Part shown: positions 25,339 through 37,298 of the stretch, piece by piece | Layout of the letters: the number at the start of each line of letters is the position of its first letter | Position numbering within the stretch: position 1 is the stretch's first letter | NCBI RefSeq assembly: GCF_932526225.1 | Contig: NC_064038.1 | Coordinates: 10,043,070-10,107,069, forward strand | DNA from: Nematostella vectensis | Taxonomy: Eukaryota > Cnidaria > Anthozoa > Actiniaria > Edwardsiidae | Direction of reading: 5' to 3' | Length of the DNA: 64,000 nt | Program-made: the position numbers and the translations under genes | The notes under the pieces: generated by a model | Seen by the model: the letters and a program-made list of their open reading frames with translations, nothing else | Databases searched by the model: none | Told to the model about the DNA's origin: nothing

Positions 25339-28300
25339 TTAGCAGACAGACGGGGCATACTGACTAGAAATTCGATTAAATTCGTTTTCCTGGGGAAAAA
25401 AAAAGGAAAAAAGTTAACAATTTTCAGAGACCAAAAGTACAGAAACCTATCCAGGTCCCTCTTGCAGCTGAACTTACATAGAAAGTTGTGACCAAGATAA
25501 TGATATTTTTTGTAACATGCACAGATATCTTTAAACAATGGTTAAAACAGCTCCAATGCTAGAGATGTCACATGACTCGATAATCTGTAAAGGAGTTGCT
25601 ATTTTACTGCACTTCAAAATTCACTTGGTATTCTACACACAGAAAAAGAATACAAAAATTGTGTGACATTACTTAGCATGGAATATCTTTTATGATGGAC
25701 AACCTCTTCAAGACCAGCTGTATATATTGGTTGGTTTAAAATGCCAAGCCCCCAAAAGACTGTTTCACAGATAAAATTACAATACTTGGGAGGTCTGTGA
25801 TTTTACACCAAAGAAATGCTCAAATGGGTGTGGAGGTTTCTTTCTTCCACCCAAACCAAGTAAACAACAGAACACACATGACAACAACATTATGCAAAAT
25901 TTAAAAATTAAGACCAGGTATGCAGCTTTAATAGCACAGGTCCTTGTTTAATGCTTTTTACTATTTCCACCAAAGCATGCCAGTTTAAGCCTCTTTGGTG
26001 TAAAACTAGTATTTCTAAAAAATATATATAATTAATTAAGCGTTGTCCAGTCTATCATACAAACCTTGGCAATGTAGTCTTTAGTAAATGCGTGGTGCGG
26101 ATGAGCATCCTTCAGTTGGGATAAGTACCTGTTGCTCACCTAACAGAAGGCATATAGTTTAAGGAAAGCACCATGTGGTAGTTTAGACTAAATGAACAAG
26201 TGGAAAGCCTAAATGACTTTAAAAGGTGCGTAGCCCAGATTTCTTTAACAGGTGCATAGCCATGATTTACTAAAGGAACATGACCACACCACAGGTAGCC
26301 CAGGCAATGGTTTTGAAGCCTGTTCTTAGCTTGGAGTCGGCTGTTTTTATTAGAGATAAAACAAGTGGATTGAAATAGCGATTTTTTTTGTGAAATGTTG
26401 CCAATAAAATTGCCTTATAACTTAGAACATATGTTGGTGTTTTTAAATGTATGTCTAATAATGATTTGGTGGGGGTGGTTTTCTTCATGAAATGTAAAGC
26501 TTCACTCACCGTATATTTCGCAAGACAGTTTTATTGGCAATATACAAAAAATCGCTACTTCAATCCACTCGTTTTACCTCTAAGCATAACAGCCAATTCT
26601 AAGCTACGAACAAGCTTCAAAACCATTGCCTGGGCTACCTGTGCCCACACGTCAATATCATATGCAAAGACTTTAAAGATGTTATTATTCTTTGCTATGA
26701 GAAAAGGACTCAGCTAAGAGGGTAGTGTGCCGTCTTTTGCCCTGCAATAGCTTTTATGCCTGTTAAACAATTTCAATCAGTTCTTTGAGCTTGTTTGCAA
26801 AGCCAATAGATATAGGTGGATCCAGAAGTTCCAATAATGGGGAGGGGGGCTGAAATTTGATAAGGAATGGACTGTATTCATTGTTCTTCCATGGATTCCC
26901 TTAACATTCCTTGAGTATATTTTTAAGGAAAATATCTGACAATAGGGGACGGGGCCTGCTCAACCCAACCCTAGTGACTGTCATATGTAGTTGACCATAT
27001 GGGCATACCTCAGGTGCTTTAGCAGTGTATTGAGATAGGACCACCAAGTTGACAAGAGTCTCAGCATTGTTACTGTCCTGAAAGAAACAAAGTTGGACAG
27101 AATTAGACAAAAATAGAAACAGTTGCAAGGTATGGAACTGAACATAGAAACTAGCAGTCTGTCTAGTTAGCATACCAGTGAGAGTGCTAGCTAGAAACTA
27201 GCTGTCTGTCTAGTTAGCATACCAGTAAAGGTGCTAGCTAGGAACTAGCTGTCTGTGTAGTTAGAATACCAGTAAGAGTGCTAGCTAGGAACTAGCTGTC
27301 TGTCTAGTTAGCATACCAGTAAGAGTGCTAGCTAAAGAAACTAGCTCTCTGTGTGGTTAGCATACCAGTAAGAGTGCTAGCTAGAAACTAGCTCTCTGTG
27401 TAGTTAGCATACCAGTAAGAGTGCTAGCTAGAAACTAGCTGTCTGTGAAGTTAGCATATCAGTAAGAGTGCTAGCTAGAAATTAGCTGTCTGTGTAGTTA
27501 GCATACCAGTACGAGTGCTAGCTAGAAACTAGCTGTCTGTGTAGTTAGCATACCAGTAAGAGTGCTAGCTAGAAACTAGCTGTCTGTGTAGTTAGCATAC
27601 CAGTACGAGTGCTAACTAGAAACTAGCTGTCTGTGTAGTTAGCATACCAGTAAGAGTGCTAGCTAGAAACTAACTGTCTGTGTAGTTAGCATACCAGTAA
27701 GAGTGCTAGCTAGAAACTAGCTGTCTGTGTAGTTAGCATACCAGTAAGAGTGCTAGCTAGAAACTAGCTGTCTGTGTAGTTAGCATACCAGTACGAGTGC
27801 TAGCTAGAAACTAGCTCTCTGTGTAGTTAGCATACCTGTACGAGTGCTAGCTAGAAACTAGCTCTCTGTGTAGTTAGCATACCAGTACGAGTGCTAGCTA
27901 GAAACTAGCTGTCTGTGTAGTTAGCATACCAGTACGAGTGCTAGCTAGAAACTAGCTCTCTGTGTAGCTAGCATATCAGTAAGAGTGCTAGCTAGAAACT
28001 AGCTCTCTGTGTAGTTAGCATACCAGTAAGAGTGCTAGCTAGAAACTAGCTGTCTGTGTAGTTAGCATACCAGTACGAGTGCTAGCTAGAAACTAGCTCT
28101 CTGTGTAGTTAGCATACCAGTAAGAGTGCTAGCTAGAAACTAGCTGTCTGTGTAGTTAGCATACCAGTACGAGTGCTAGCTAGAAACTAGCTCTCTGTGT
28201 AGTTAGCATATCAGTAAGAGTGCTAGCTAGAAACTAGCTCTCTGTGTAGTTAGCATACCAGTAAGAGTGCTTGCTAGAAACTAGCTCTTTGTGTAGTTAG

Positions 28301-31300
28301 CATACCAGTAAGAGTGCTAGCTAGAAACTAGCTGTCTGTGTAGTTAGCATACCAGTACGAGTGCTAGCTAGAAACTAGCTCTCTGTGTAGTTAGCATATC
28401 AGTAAGAGTGCTAGCTAGAAACTAGCTCTCTGTGTAGTTAGCATACCAGTAAGAGTGCTTGCTAGAAACTAGCTCTCTGTGTAGTTAGCATACCAGTAAG
28501 AGTGCTAGCTAGAAACTAACTGTCTGTGTAGTTAGCATACCAGTACGAGTGCTAGCTAGAAACTAGCTCTCTGTGTAGTTAGCATATCAGTAAGAGTGCT
28601 AGCTAGAAACTAGCTCTCTGTGTAGTTAGCATACCAGTAAGAGTGCTAGCTAGAAACTAGCTGTCTGTGTAGTTAGCATACCAGTACGAGTGCTAGCTAG
28701 AAACTAGCTCTCTGTGTAGTTAGCATATCAGTAAGAGTGCTAGCTAAAAACTAGCTCTCCGTGTAGTTAGCATACCAGTAAGAGTGCTAGCTAGAAACTA
28801 GCTGTCTGTGTAGTTAGCATACCAGTACGAGTGCTAGCTAGAAACTAGCTGTCTGTGTAGTTAGCATACCAGTAAGAGTGCTAGCTAGGAACTAGCTGTC
28901 TGTGTAGTTAGCATACCAGTAAGAGTGCTAGCTAGAAACTAGCTCTCTGTGTAGTTAGCATACCAGTAAGAGTGCTAGCTAGAAACTAGCTGTCTGTGTA
29001 GTTAGCATACCAGTACGAGTGCTAGCTAGAAACTAGCTCTCTGTGTAGTTAGCATATCAGTAAGAGTGCTTGCTAGAAACTAGCTCTCTGTGTAGTTAGC
29101 ATACCAGTAAGAGTGCTAGCTAGAAACTAGCTGTCTGTGTAGTTAGCATACCAGTACGAGTGCTAGCTAGAAACTAGCTCTCTGTGTAGTTAGCATACCA
29201 GTAAGAGTGCTAGCTAGAAACTAGCTGTCTGTGTAGTTAGCATACCAGTACGAGTGCTAGCTAGAAACTAGCTCTCTGTGTAGTTAGCATATCAGTAAGA
29301 GTGCTAGCTAGAAACTAGCTCTCTGTGTAGTTAGCATACCAGTAAGAGTGCTTGCTAGAAACTAGCTCTTTGTGTAGTTAGCATACCAGTAAGAGTGCTA
29401 GCTAGAAACTAGCTGTCTGTGTAGTTAGCATACCAGTACGAGTGCTAGCTAGAAACTAGCTCTCTGTGTAGTTAGCATATCAGTAAGAGTGCTAGCTAGA
29501 AACTAGCTCTCTGTGTAGTTAGCATACCAGTAAGAGTGCTAGCTAGAAACTAGCTCTCTGTGTAGTTAGCATACCAGTAAGAGTGCTAGCTAGAAACTAA
29601 CTGTCTGTGTAGTTAGCATACCAGTACGAGTGCTAGCTAGAAACTAGCTCTCTGTGTAGTTAGCATATCAGTAAGAGTGCTAGCTAGAAACTAGCTCTCT
29701 GTGTAGTTAGCATACCAGTAAGAGTGCTAGCTAGAAACTAGCTGTCTGTGTAGTTAGCATACCAGTACGAGTGCTAGCTAGAAACTAGCTCTCTGTGTAG
29801 TTAGCATATCAGTAAGAGTGCTAGCTAAAAACTAGCTCTCTGTGTAGTTAGCATACCAGTAAGAGTGCTAGCTAGAAACTAGCTGTCTGTGTAGTTAGCA
29901 TACCAGTACGAGTGCTAGCTAGAAACTAGCTGTCTGTGTAGTTAGCATACCAGTAAGAGTGCTAGCTAGGAACTAGCTGTCTGTGTAGTTAGCATACCAG
30001 TAAGAGTGCTAGCTAGAAACTAGCTCTCTGTGTAGTTAGCATACCAGTAAGAGTGCTAGCTAGAAACTAGCTCTCTGTGTAGTTAGCATACCAGTACGAG
30101 TGCTAGCTAGAAACTAGCTCTCTGTGTAGTTAGCATACCAGTAAGAGTGCTAGCTAGAAACTAGCTGTCTGTGTAGTTAGCATACCAGTAAGAGTACTAG
30201 CTAGAAACTAGCTCTCTGTGTAGTTAGCATACCAGTAAGAGTGCTAGCTAGAAACTAGCTGTCTGTGTAGTTAGCATACCAGTAAGAGTGTTAGCTAGAA
30301 ACTAGCTGTCTGTGTAGTTAGCATACCAGTACGAGTGCTAGCTAGAAACTAGCTCTCTGTGTAGTTACAGTACCGCTCACGAACATAGGGACACTGTTTG
30401 CGAAACTTTCGCGAACAACGTTCGCGAAATTCGCGAACATATAGACTGTTCGCGAACAGATGCAAAATAAATGGTTTGACGGACGGTAACGTGTGATCCA
30501 GGGCAAAATAACAGCTGGAACAGCGAGAAGCCATTTATTTGACAAAGACTTGTATTAGACAGAATATAAGTTTGGGGAATGAATGCCGATCGCTTGATAT
30601 TCCTTGAAGATTTTCGAATGTGTGTTAACTGCTAGCGAATACTTTTAAACAGCGGGAAGCCATTTATTTGACAAAGCAAAGACTTGTACTAAACACGGGA
30701 GAATTAGTTTGAGGAGGGAATGTCGATCGCTTGATATTCTTCGAAGATTGTCGAATGTGTGTTAACTGCTAGCGAATACTTAGAAAAGCGGGAAGCCATT
30801 TATTTGACAAAGCAAAGACTTGTACTAAACACAGAAGAATTAGTTTGAGGAGGGAATGCCGATCGCTTGATTTTCTTCGAAGATTTTCGAAATGTGTCAG
30901 AAAACTGCTAGCGTAGGCTTAATAACAGCGGGAAGCCATTATTTGACAAAGACATGCAATAAACACAGGATAATAAGTTTGAGGAAGGAACGCCGATCGA
31001 TCGCTTGATATTATTCGAAGATTTTCGAAATGTGTGAAAACTGCTAGCGAAGACTTAATAACAGCGGGAAGCCATTTATTTGACAAAGACATGTAATAAA
31101 CACATGAGAATTAGTTTGAGGAGGGAATGCCGATCCCTTGATATTCTTCGAAGATTGTCGAATGTGTGTTAACTGCTAGCGAATACTTAGAAAAGCGGGA
31201 AGCCATTTATTTGACAAAGCAAAGACTTGTACTAAACACGGGAGAATTAGTTTGAGGAGGGAATGCCGATCGCTTGATATTATTCGAAGATTTTCGATTG

Positions 31301-34300
31301 TGTGAAAACTGCTAGCCAATCCTTTTGAACACTGGGAAGCCATTTATTTGACAAAGCAAAGACTTGTACTAAACACGGGAGAATAAGTTTGAGGTGGGAA
31401 TGCCGATCGCTTGATATTCTACAAAACCCGAAAAGAAAACATTTATAGTAGAGCATGCTGTCGCTGACTCAAGTCTTTGCTTTGTCAAATAAATGGATTC
31501 CCGCGGTTCAAAATTCTTCGCTAGCAGTTTTCGCACATTCGAAAATCATCGAAGAATATCAAGCGATCGGCATTCCTTCCCCAAATTAATTATCCCGTGT
31601 GTAATACAAGTATTTGTTAAATAAATGGCTTCCTGCTGTTCAAAAGTATTCGCTAGCAGTTGTCACATTCGACAATCTTCGAAGCATATCAAGCGATCGA
31701 CATTCCTTCCCTTTTCGAGGCAAGCTTTTGAGAATAAACTAACTAACTTTTTTGCCTGTGTCTGCCCTCGTAAATCCACGATCGAATCCTTCGCATGCTT
31801 TGGCTTTCATCCGCCATCTTTATCGTCTTTGTTTCTCAAACTTGAAAGTGTCTTGTCTTGATCGTCTACAAATAATTGAACTGAAGGCATATCAGACTAT
31901 AACTGAATTTGTTGTTTCTGATTTTAACGATAACCATAGCTCTCAGCTGACTTTTACACGAACAATTTATTTGAATCGCTTGCAGAACTCCTGTATGTAT
32001 TTTAAGTGAGTATCAGTACTGTAAGTCTTCGGTTACGAGGTACGAGTTCCCGTTTGTCAAACGGTTTGTCCCGGTCTGTTCGCGAACACTGTGTTCGCGA
32101 ACACCAGCTGTTCGCGAACGGTGTTCGCGAATTTCGCGAACATATGTCCACATGTTCGAGAGCGGTACTGTAGCATACCAGTACGAGTGCTAGCTAGAAA
32201 CTAGCTCTCTGTGTAGTTAGCATACCAGTAAGAGTGCTAGCTAGAAACTAGCTCTCTGTGTAGTTAGCATACCAGTAAGAGTGCTAGCTAGAAACTAGCT
32301 CTCTGTGTAGTTAGCATACCAGTAAGAGTGCTAGCTAGAAACTAGCTGTCTGTCTAGTTGGCATACCAGTAAGAGTGCTAGCTAGAAACTAGCTCTCTGT
32401 GTAGTTAGCATACCAGTAAGAGTGCTAGCTAGAAACTAGCTGTCTGTCTAGTTGGCATACCAGTAAGAGTGCTAGCTAGAAACTAGCTGTCTGTTTCGTT
32501 AGCATACCAGTAAGAGTGCTAGCTAGAAACTAGCTGTCTGTGTAGTTAGCATACCAGCGGAAGTGCTAGCTAGAAACTAGCTGTCTGTGTAGTTAGCATA
32601 CCAGTACGAGTGCTAGCTAGAAACTAGCTCTCTGTGTAGTTAGCATACCAGTAAGAGTGCTAGCTAGAAACTAGCTGTCTGTGTAGTTAGCATACCAGTA
32701 CGAGTGCTAGCTAAAAACTAGCTGTCTGTGTAGTTAGCATACCAGTACGAGTGCTAGCTAGAAACTAGCTGTCTGTGTAGTTAGCATACCAGTAAGAGTG
32801 CTAGCTAGAAACTAGCTCTGTCTAGTTAGCATACCAGTAAGAGTGCTAGCTAGAAACTAGCTCTTTGTGTAGTTAGCATACCAGTAAGAGTGCTAGCTAG
32901 AAACTAGCTCTGTGTAGTTAGCATACCAGTAAGAGTGCTAGCTAGAAACTAGCTCTGTGTAGTTAGCATACCAGTAAGAGTGCTAGCTAGAAACTAGCTC
33001 TCTGTGTAGTTAGCATACCAGTAAGAGTGCTAGCTAGAAACTAGCTCTCTGTGTAGTTAGAATACCAGTAAGAGTGCTAGCTAGAAACTAGCTGTCTGTC
33101 TAGTTGGCATACCAGTAAGAGTGCTAGCTAAAGAAACTAGCTCTCTGTGTAGTTAGCATACCAGCGAAAGTGCTAGCTAGAAACTAGCTGTCTGTGTAGT
33201 TAGCATACCAGTACGAGTGCTAGCTAGAAACTAGCTCTCTGTGTAGTTAGCATACCAGTACGAGTGCTAGCTAGAAACTAGCTCTCTGTGTAGTTAGCAT
33301 ACCAGTACGAGTGCTAGCTAGAAACTAGCTCTCTGTGTAGTTAGCATACCAGCAAAAGTGCTAGCTAGAAACTAGTTCTCTGTGTAGTTAGCATACCAGT
33401 ACGAGTGCTAGCTAGAAACTAGCTGTCTGTGTAGTTAGCATACCAGTAAGAGTACTAGCTAAAGAAACTAGCTCTCTGTGTAGTTAGCATACCAGTACGA
33501 GTGCTAGCTAGAAACTAGCTCTCTGTGTAGTTAGCATACCAGTAAGAGTGCTAGCTAGAAACTAGCTGTCTGTGTAGTTAGCATACCAGTAAGAGTGCTA
33601 GCTAGAAACTAGCTGTCTGTGTAGTTAGCATACCAGTGAGAGTGCTAGCTAAAAATTAGCTCTCTGTGTAGTTAGCATACCAGTAAGAGTGCTAGCTAGA
33701 AACTAGCTCTCTTTGTAGTTAGCATACCAGTAAGAGTGCTAGCTAGAAACTAGCTGTCTGTGTAGTTAGCATACCAGTACGAGTGCTAGCTAGAAACTAG
33801 CTGTCTGTCTAGTTAGCATACCAGTAAGAGTGCTACCTAGAAACTAGCTGTCTGTGTAGTTAGCATACCAGTAAGAGTGCTAGCTAGAAACTAGCTGTCT
33901 GTCTAGTTAGTGCTAAGCTCAAGTTTCATGTGTGATATGGTACAGTACATCATACATAAAGAGTATATCATTGGTTCTCTCCGGTTCTCAAAGAACTATG
34001 ATTTTTTTTCCAGTGTAAAAAAATCATATTTTAATTCCAATTTGACGAGGGACTTTGTGCATTACACAAGGGACCTGTGCATTACACCATACATGCCTTT
34101 TCCAGTGCCTCTTGAAGCAAGCTCTCAGCATCCTCGTACTTGCCCTGGTGCATGTAAGCCACAGCCTGACCATTCAGTAGCATCACGGTGGAAGAGTATT
34201 TATCAGACATCTCTTGGAAGATATAATATGCATCTTGCAGTTTTTCACCGCCCTAGGGTTCACAAGTCATATCCAAGTTGATTCAAAAGTGCAAATACAG

Positions 34301-37020
34301 TATTGTCAACAAACCTCACCACCATATTATTATAGATATAATGAAACCCATTTCCGCTGAAATTGACGAAAAAAGTGCCTCTTTCTAATAAGTGCCAAAA
34401 CTACAGCCAAGAAAGTATGACCGATGCATTCTCAATGGATTATTTGGGGAAAACCCTGCTACTTTCATGGACACAAAAACTTGCTACAGGGTTGTCAGCA
34501 ATAAAGCACGTCTTTGCTACGTGTAGCTAACACAACCCGAAGCATGAATATAATAGGTAGGCCGTACCACTGCTAAGTTGAACCAAGCCAGAGCCAACTG
34601 GGTCAGGGTAGCATCATCATCCATCTCTTGCATGGTCTTTATTTCCTTCCTGGAAAGGAAAATCGACGACATCTCTAGCATTAGGGAGACAGCAAAATAA
34701 GATCTCTAACAGTTTTTTTGCAATGTAAAAAGACACTTAAACAATGGGCCATTCCAGCTTGCACATGCATTTCATTGGAACCCTACTTCAACTACCAAAA
34801 TGCAGTGCCCACCCTTTTAAGCTTGCGCCAAATGAACCGTACACCATGACAGTAGTTGAGGTAGGTTTCCATGTCATGCATTTTAAGGTACAGAAAACAG
34901 AAAATTTTGGATATGGAGTTTTTTTACAAATATGTGGACAGTGAAATAAGGAGAAAAAAATTTCAAAAACCTCTGGATAAGTGGGGGCGGGATTTAAATT
35001 ATTTTGACCATTACACAAAGGTTTTATACTCCATCAACTATAAAACAGCTTACTTTGCTAAGTCAATCCTGTCCATAGCAATGTAGATTTGGACCGTAAG
35101 AGCAGAACTGAAAATAAAATAAAAATCAAGTTAGTGTCATCCTGCAACTTGGTTTCGATAATCAAATATCACAAATTACCATTCTAGGGATTCTGACTGG
35201 TGTAAACATCTCAATGCACCATCGTAGTTCTGAAATTTAAATAAACATTAACAACATTGACATGGCAGCAAAAAATGAAGGATGAATCAAGACGGTCCAA
35301 GGTTAAAAGTTAAGCAAAGCCATTTACATAGACTAAGATTTCAACTAGAACTTATAAAGAATTCCTGTTTTCTGGAAGCTAGGGTTACTAATTAAATAAT
35401 TGTTAGTTTTTCTTTTTAGCACAGTCAAAATATTCTTAAGGGCAAGTTCCGAAGTACTTTATTTGTTGGTTCAGTCATCTACAAGATAATGAATAAAACA
35501 CACAAAAAATGAAGCAAAGAGATCTGGCTGAGCAAAATCTAATTTGTTTAAAAAGCTCAAATGGCTCAAATGGTGTCACTAAGCATAGTAGTTTTGTAAG
35601 ATGACATACAGTAGCATGCACTTAGTTAATCTAACAATAACGCTTTGTTAATATACGGCTTTCACTGTTCATGAATAGTTTACAGCGTAGACATGATGTC
35701 AAATGCCTTTTGTACCATATACAATGGAGATGGTACGGAGAGTACTTAAATACCTGCTCATGGAAGTAGACAGAAGCTGCCATTAACAGATAATAATCAT
35801 TAATGTCACTGGTGTTGAGTTTCTTCTCAATACTACTAAGGATGTTATCCCTGTCAGAATAATAAGCATTATTAATTGGTGAACATTAAACTTATTTCAG
35901 GGGCGGATCTAGCTTTTCACTAAAGGGGGGTTTTAGCTCAGTGACAAAGGGGGGATGGGGTAATTTTTTTTGTTACATATGGCTTCCTGGCAGCCCAAAG
36001 GGGGGGATTAAACCCCCTAAACCCTCCCCCTAGATCTGCTACTGCATTTTAAACATATTAAAACAGCCCAAACATAGACTTTGTGCCCGGTGGAGCTAGA
36101 GGCATGTTCAGAAGATTTCTTGGAAATAAAGAAGAAAATGAACCAAGTTTGTCTCGTACATATGCGAAGACACATGTTGTACTTATTGCATCTCAGTAAC
36201 ATTTGAAATGTCCTAGATATCCTGCCAGTGGAACCTGGCCCTATGTTAGGTTTAAACTGTACTTTAAAGGGATATATTCTTTAACTTTTGAAGTACCTTC
36301 GAGAAGGGTTTTGTAAATAGTCAGCAAGTACTCGTACTGGTTGAACTTCTGGAGGAGACATACCAGATATCTCATCCATCACCACACTGTATTTACCCTA
36401 TAGCACAGAAACAACATACATAAATAACTGTATCCTCGACAACATAAAAATAATAGAGGACTTTATTTGACATTAAAACAGTTCCAAAGATATATAATAA
36501 ATATAATAAATAAAATGCTATACCTGTGCTACATATGCCCTGTACATGTAAATGTCTTTCTCTACAGCCAATTCGCGTGTAGTTGCCTTGAAATAAACAT
36601 TCAGGACATATAGTTAATGGTCGGATTGATTTTCATAGGATCAAACGGGAACCAAATACTAACAAAAAACATTAATCATACACGTACACGGCTACTACTA
36701 AGGAAAAAAATATCATAATAATGGAGGTGAAGTAAAAACATATTAAGAATACATAACTTTCTAAACTGCAATCCAGAAAGCACTTACGAATGTCTGGTGT
36801 GTACAAAATGAACCGAGACTATCTCTACCCAACACAAACGGAGACAAAAACCTCTATAATTAGACCCTTTGTACGAGTAATTACGGGGAACCAAGATGCA
36901 GTAAGATAATTAAATCATCACCTGAAATTTCTGTGCCTCATTGATGCAGCCCTGGTAGTTTCCGATGAAGAAAGCGTTCTTTACATCGAAGAGTTCGTCC
37001 ACGTCACCATCGGCCGCCAT
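25339..37020 (-). CDS. COPE: Coatomer subunit epsilon, eleven exons
   Basis: Exons (minus strand) are 37020-36922, 36586-36524, 36397-36297, 35850-35754, 35229-35180, 35107-35054, 34649-34568, 34252-34097, 27077-27009, 26139-26065 and 25389-25339, giving 298 residues. Phases agree at every junction. The protein follows the COPE pattern throughout: [20 protein letters not shown] at the start, then [109 protein letters not shown] and final SSQYAPSVC. These helical TPR-like repeats bind alpha-COP in the COPI coat on Golgi-to-ER vesicles. Intron 8 (34096-27078, about 7 kb) begins with GC (AAG|GCATGT) and holds the giant 47-bp array and a nested element. The start lies 278 bp from that of a divergent receptor-like gene. 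Confidence 0.97.
27140..30365. repeat. 47-bp minisatellite, left block (about 69 units)
   Basis: The unit contains GAGTGCTAGCTAGAAACTAG and CTGTCTGTGTAGTTAGCATA. Common variants are GTCTG/CTCTG, TAAGAG/TACGAG and TACCAG/TATCAG. Their recurring order suggests higher-order periods of several units. The array is inside COPE intron 8 and continues after an inserted element at 32173. Confidence 0.96.
30368..32170. mobile_element. 1.8-kb TA-flanked inverted-repeat element inserted in the 47-bp array
   Basis: The left end CAGTACCGCTCACGAACA and the right end TGTTCGAGAGCGGTACTG are inverted. TA is duplicated on both sides (30366-30367 and 32171-32172), and removing the element restores an intact array unit (GTAGTTAGCATACC). 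Both subterminal regions carry several TTCGCGAAC motifs. The interior holds about seven direct copies of a 134-bp unit (GGGAAGCCATTTATTTGACA) from 30524 to 31425, and two inverted copies at 31455-31720. No transposase is recognised. The TA duplication fits a Tc1/mariner-like non-autonomous element, but the family is not certain. Confidence 0.85.
30524..31720. repeat. 134-bp repeats in direct and inverted orientation inside the TA element
   Basis: Copies start near 30525, 30653, 30786, 30926, 31060, 31194 and 31327, each with GCCATTTATTTGACAAAG, GGGAATGCCGATCGCTTGAT and AACTGCTAGCGAA. Inverted copies follow, as ATCAAGCGATCGGCATTCC near 31558 and again near 31688. The inner arms could pair as a long hairpin. 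Confidence 0.85.
32173..33910. repeat. 47-bp minisatellite, right block (about 37 units)
   Basis: Same unit as 27140-30365, resuming in register after the TA-flanked insertion. It contains more length variants (units with AGCTCTGTGTAG lacking two bases, and AAAGAAACTAG units), as expected near an array edge. Confidence 0.95.
35899..36046. mobile_element. MITE with CAGGGGCGGATCTAG ends
   Basis: The left end CAGGGGCGGATCTAGC and the right end CTAGATCTGCTACTG mirror each other. The interior has G-rich and C-rich arms (AAAGGGGGGTTTTAG and CTAAACCCTCCCCC). It lies in COPE intron 3. A related element is at 62328-62643. Confidence 0.55.
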
Positions 37021-37298
37021 CTTGTACTTCTTTCCTTACATGAATGGAGCCCGCGGTGCAATGTGGTTACTAGACATCTTAGACCACAGGCCACCCACAG
37101 TCAACTAGTGTCGCTTTAATCTTGCTAAAAACCCATCAAACTCCCAAAGGAACTTTATAAAAAGGCTTTTTGTGCTCAAATACCATCTCCTTTTTTTTTG
37201 CTATTTAGTGGATATGAGTCTCCACCCAAAGATACAACCCCCCAGCCCTCCATATTTACAAAACACAGGTAACCCATGTCTAGTATGCCCAATTCAAG
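37021..37298. promoter_or_regulatory. Bidirectional promoter region of COPE and the receptor-like gene
   Basis: The COPE ATG (37020, minus) and the receptor-like ATG (37299, plus) are divergent and 278 bp apart, so both 5' untranslated regions and core promoters must overlap or adjoin here, unless either gene has upstream non-coding exons. No TATA box is obvious. Confidence 0.5.

Noticed and set aside
27140..33910. CRISPR-like regular repeats
   Set aside because: Units are contiguous 47-bp tandem repeats without unique spacers, in an animal gene intron.
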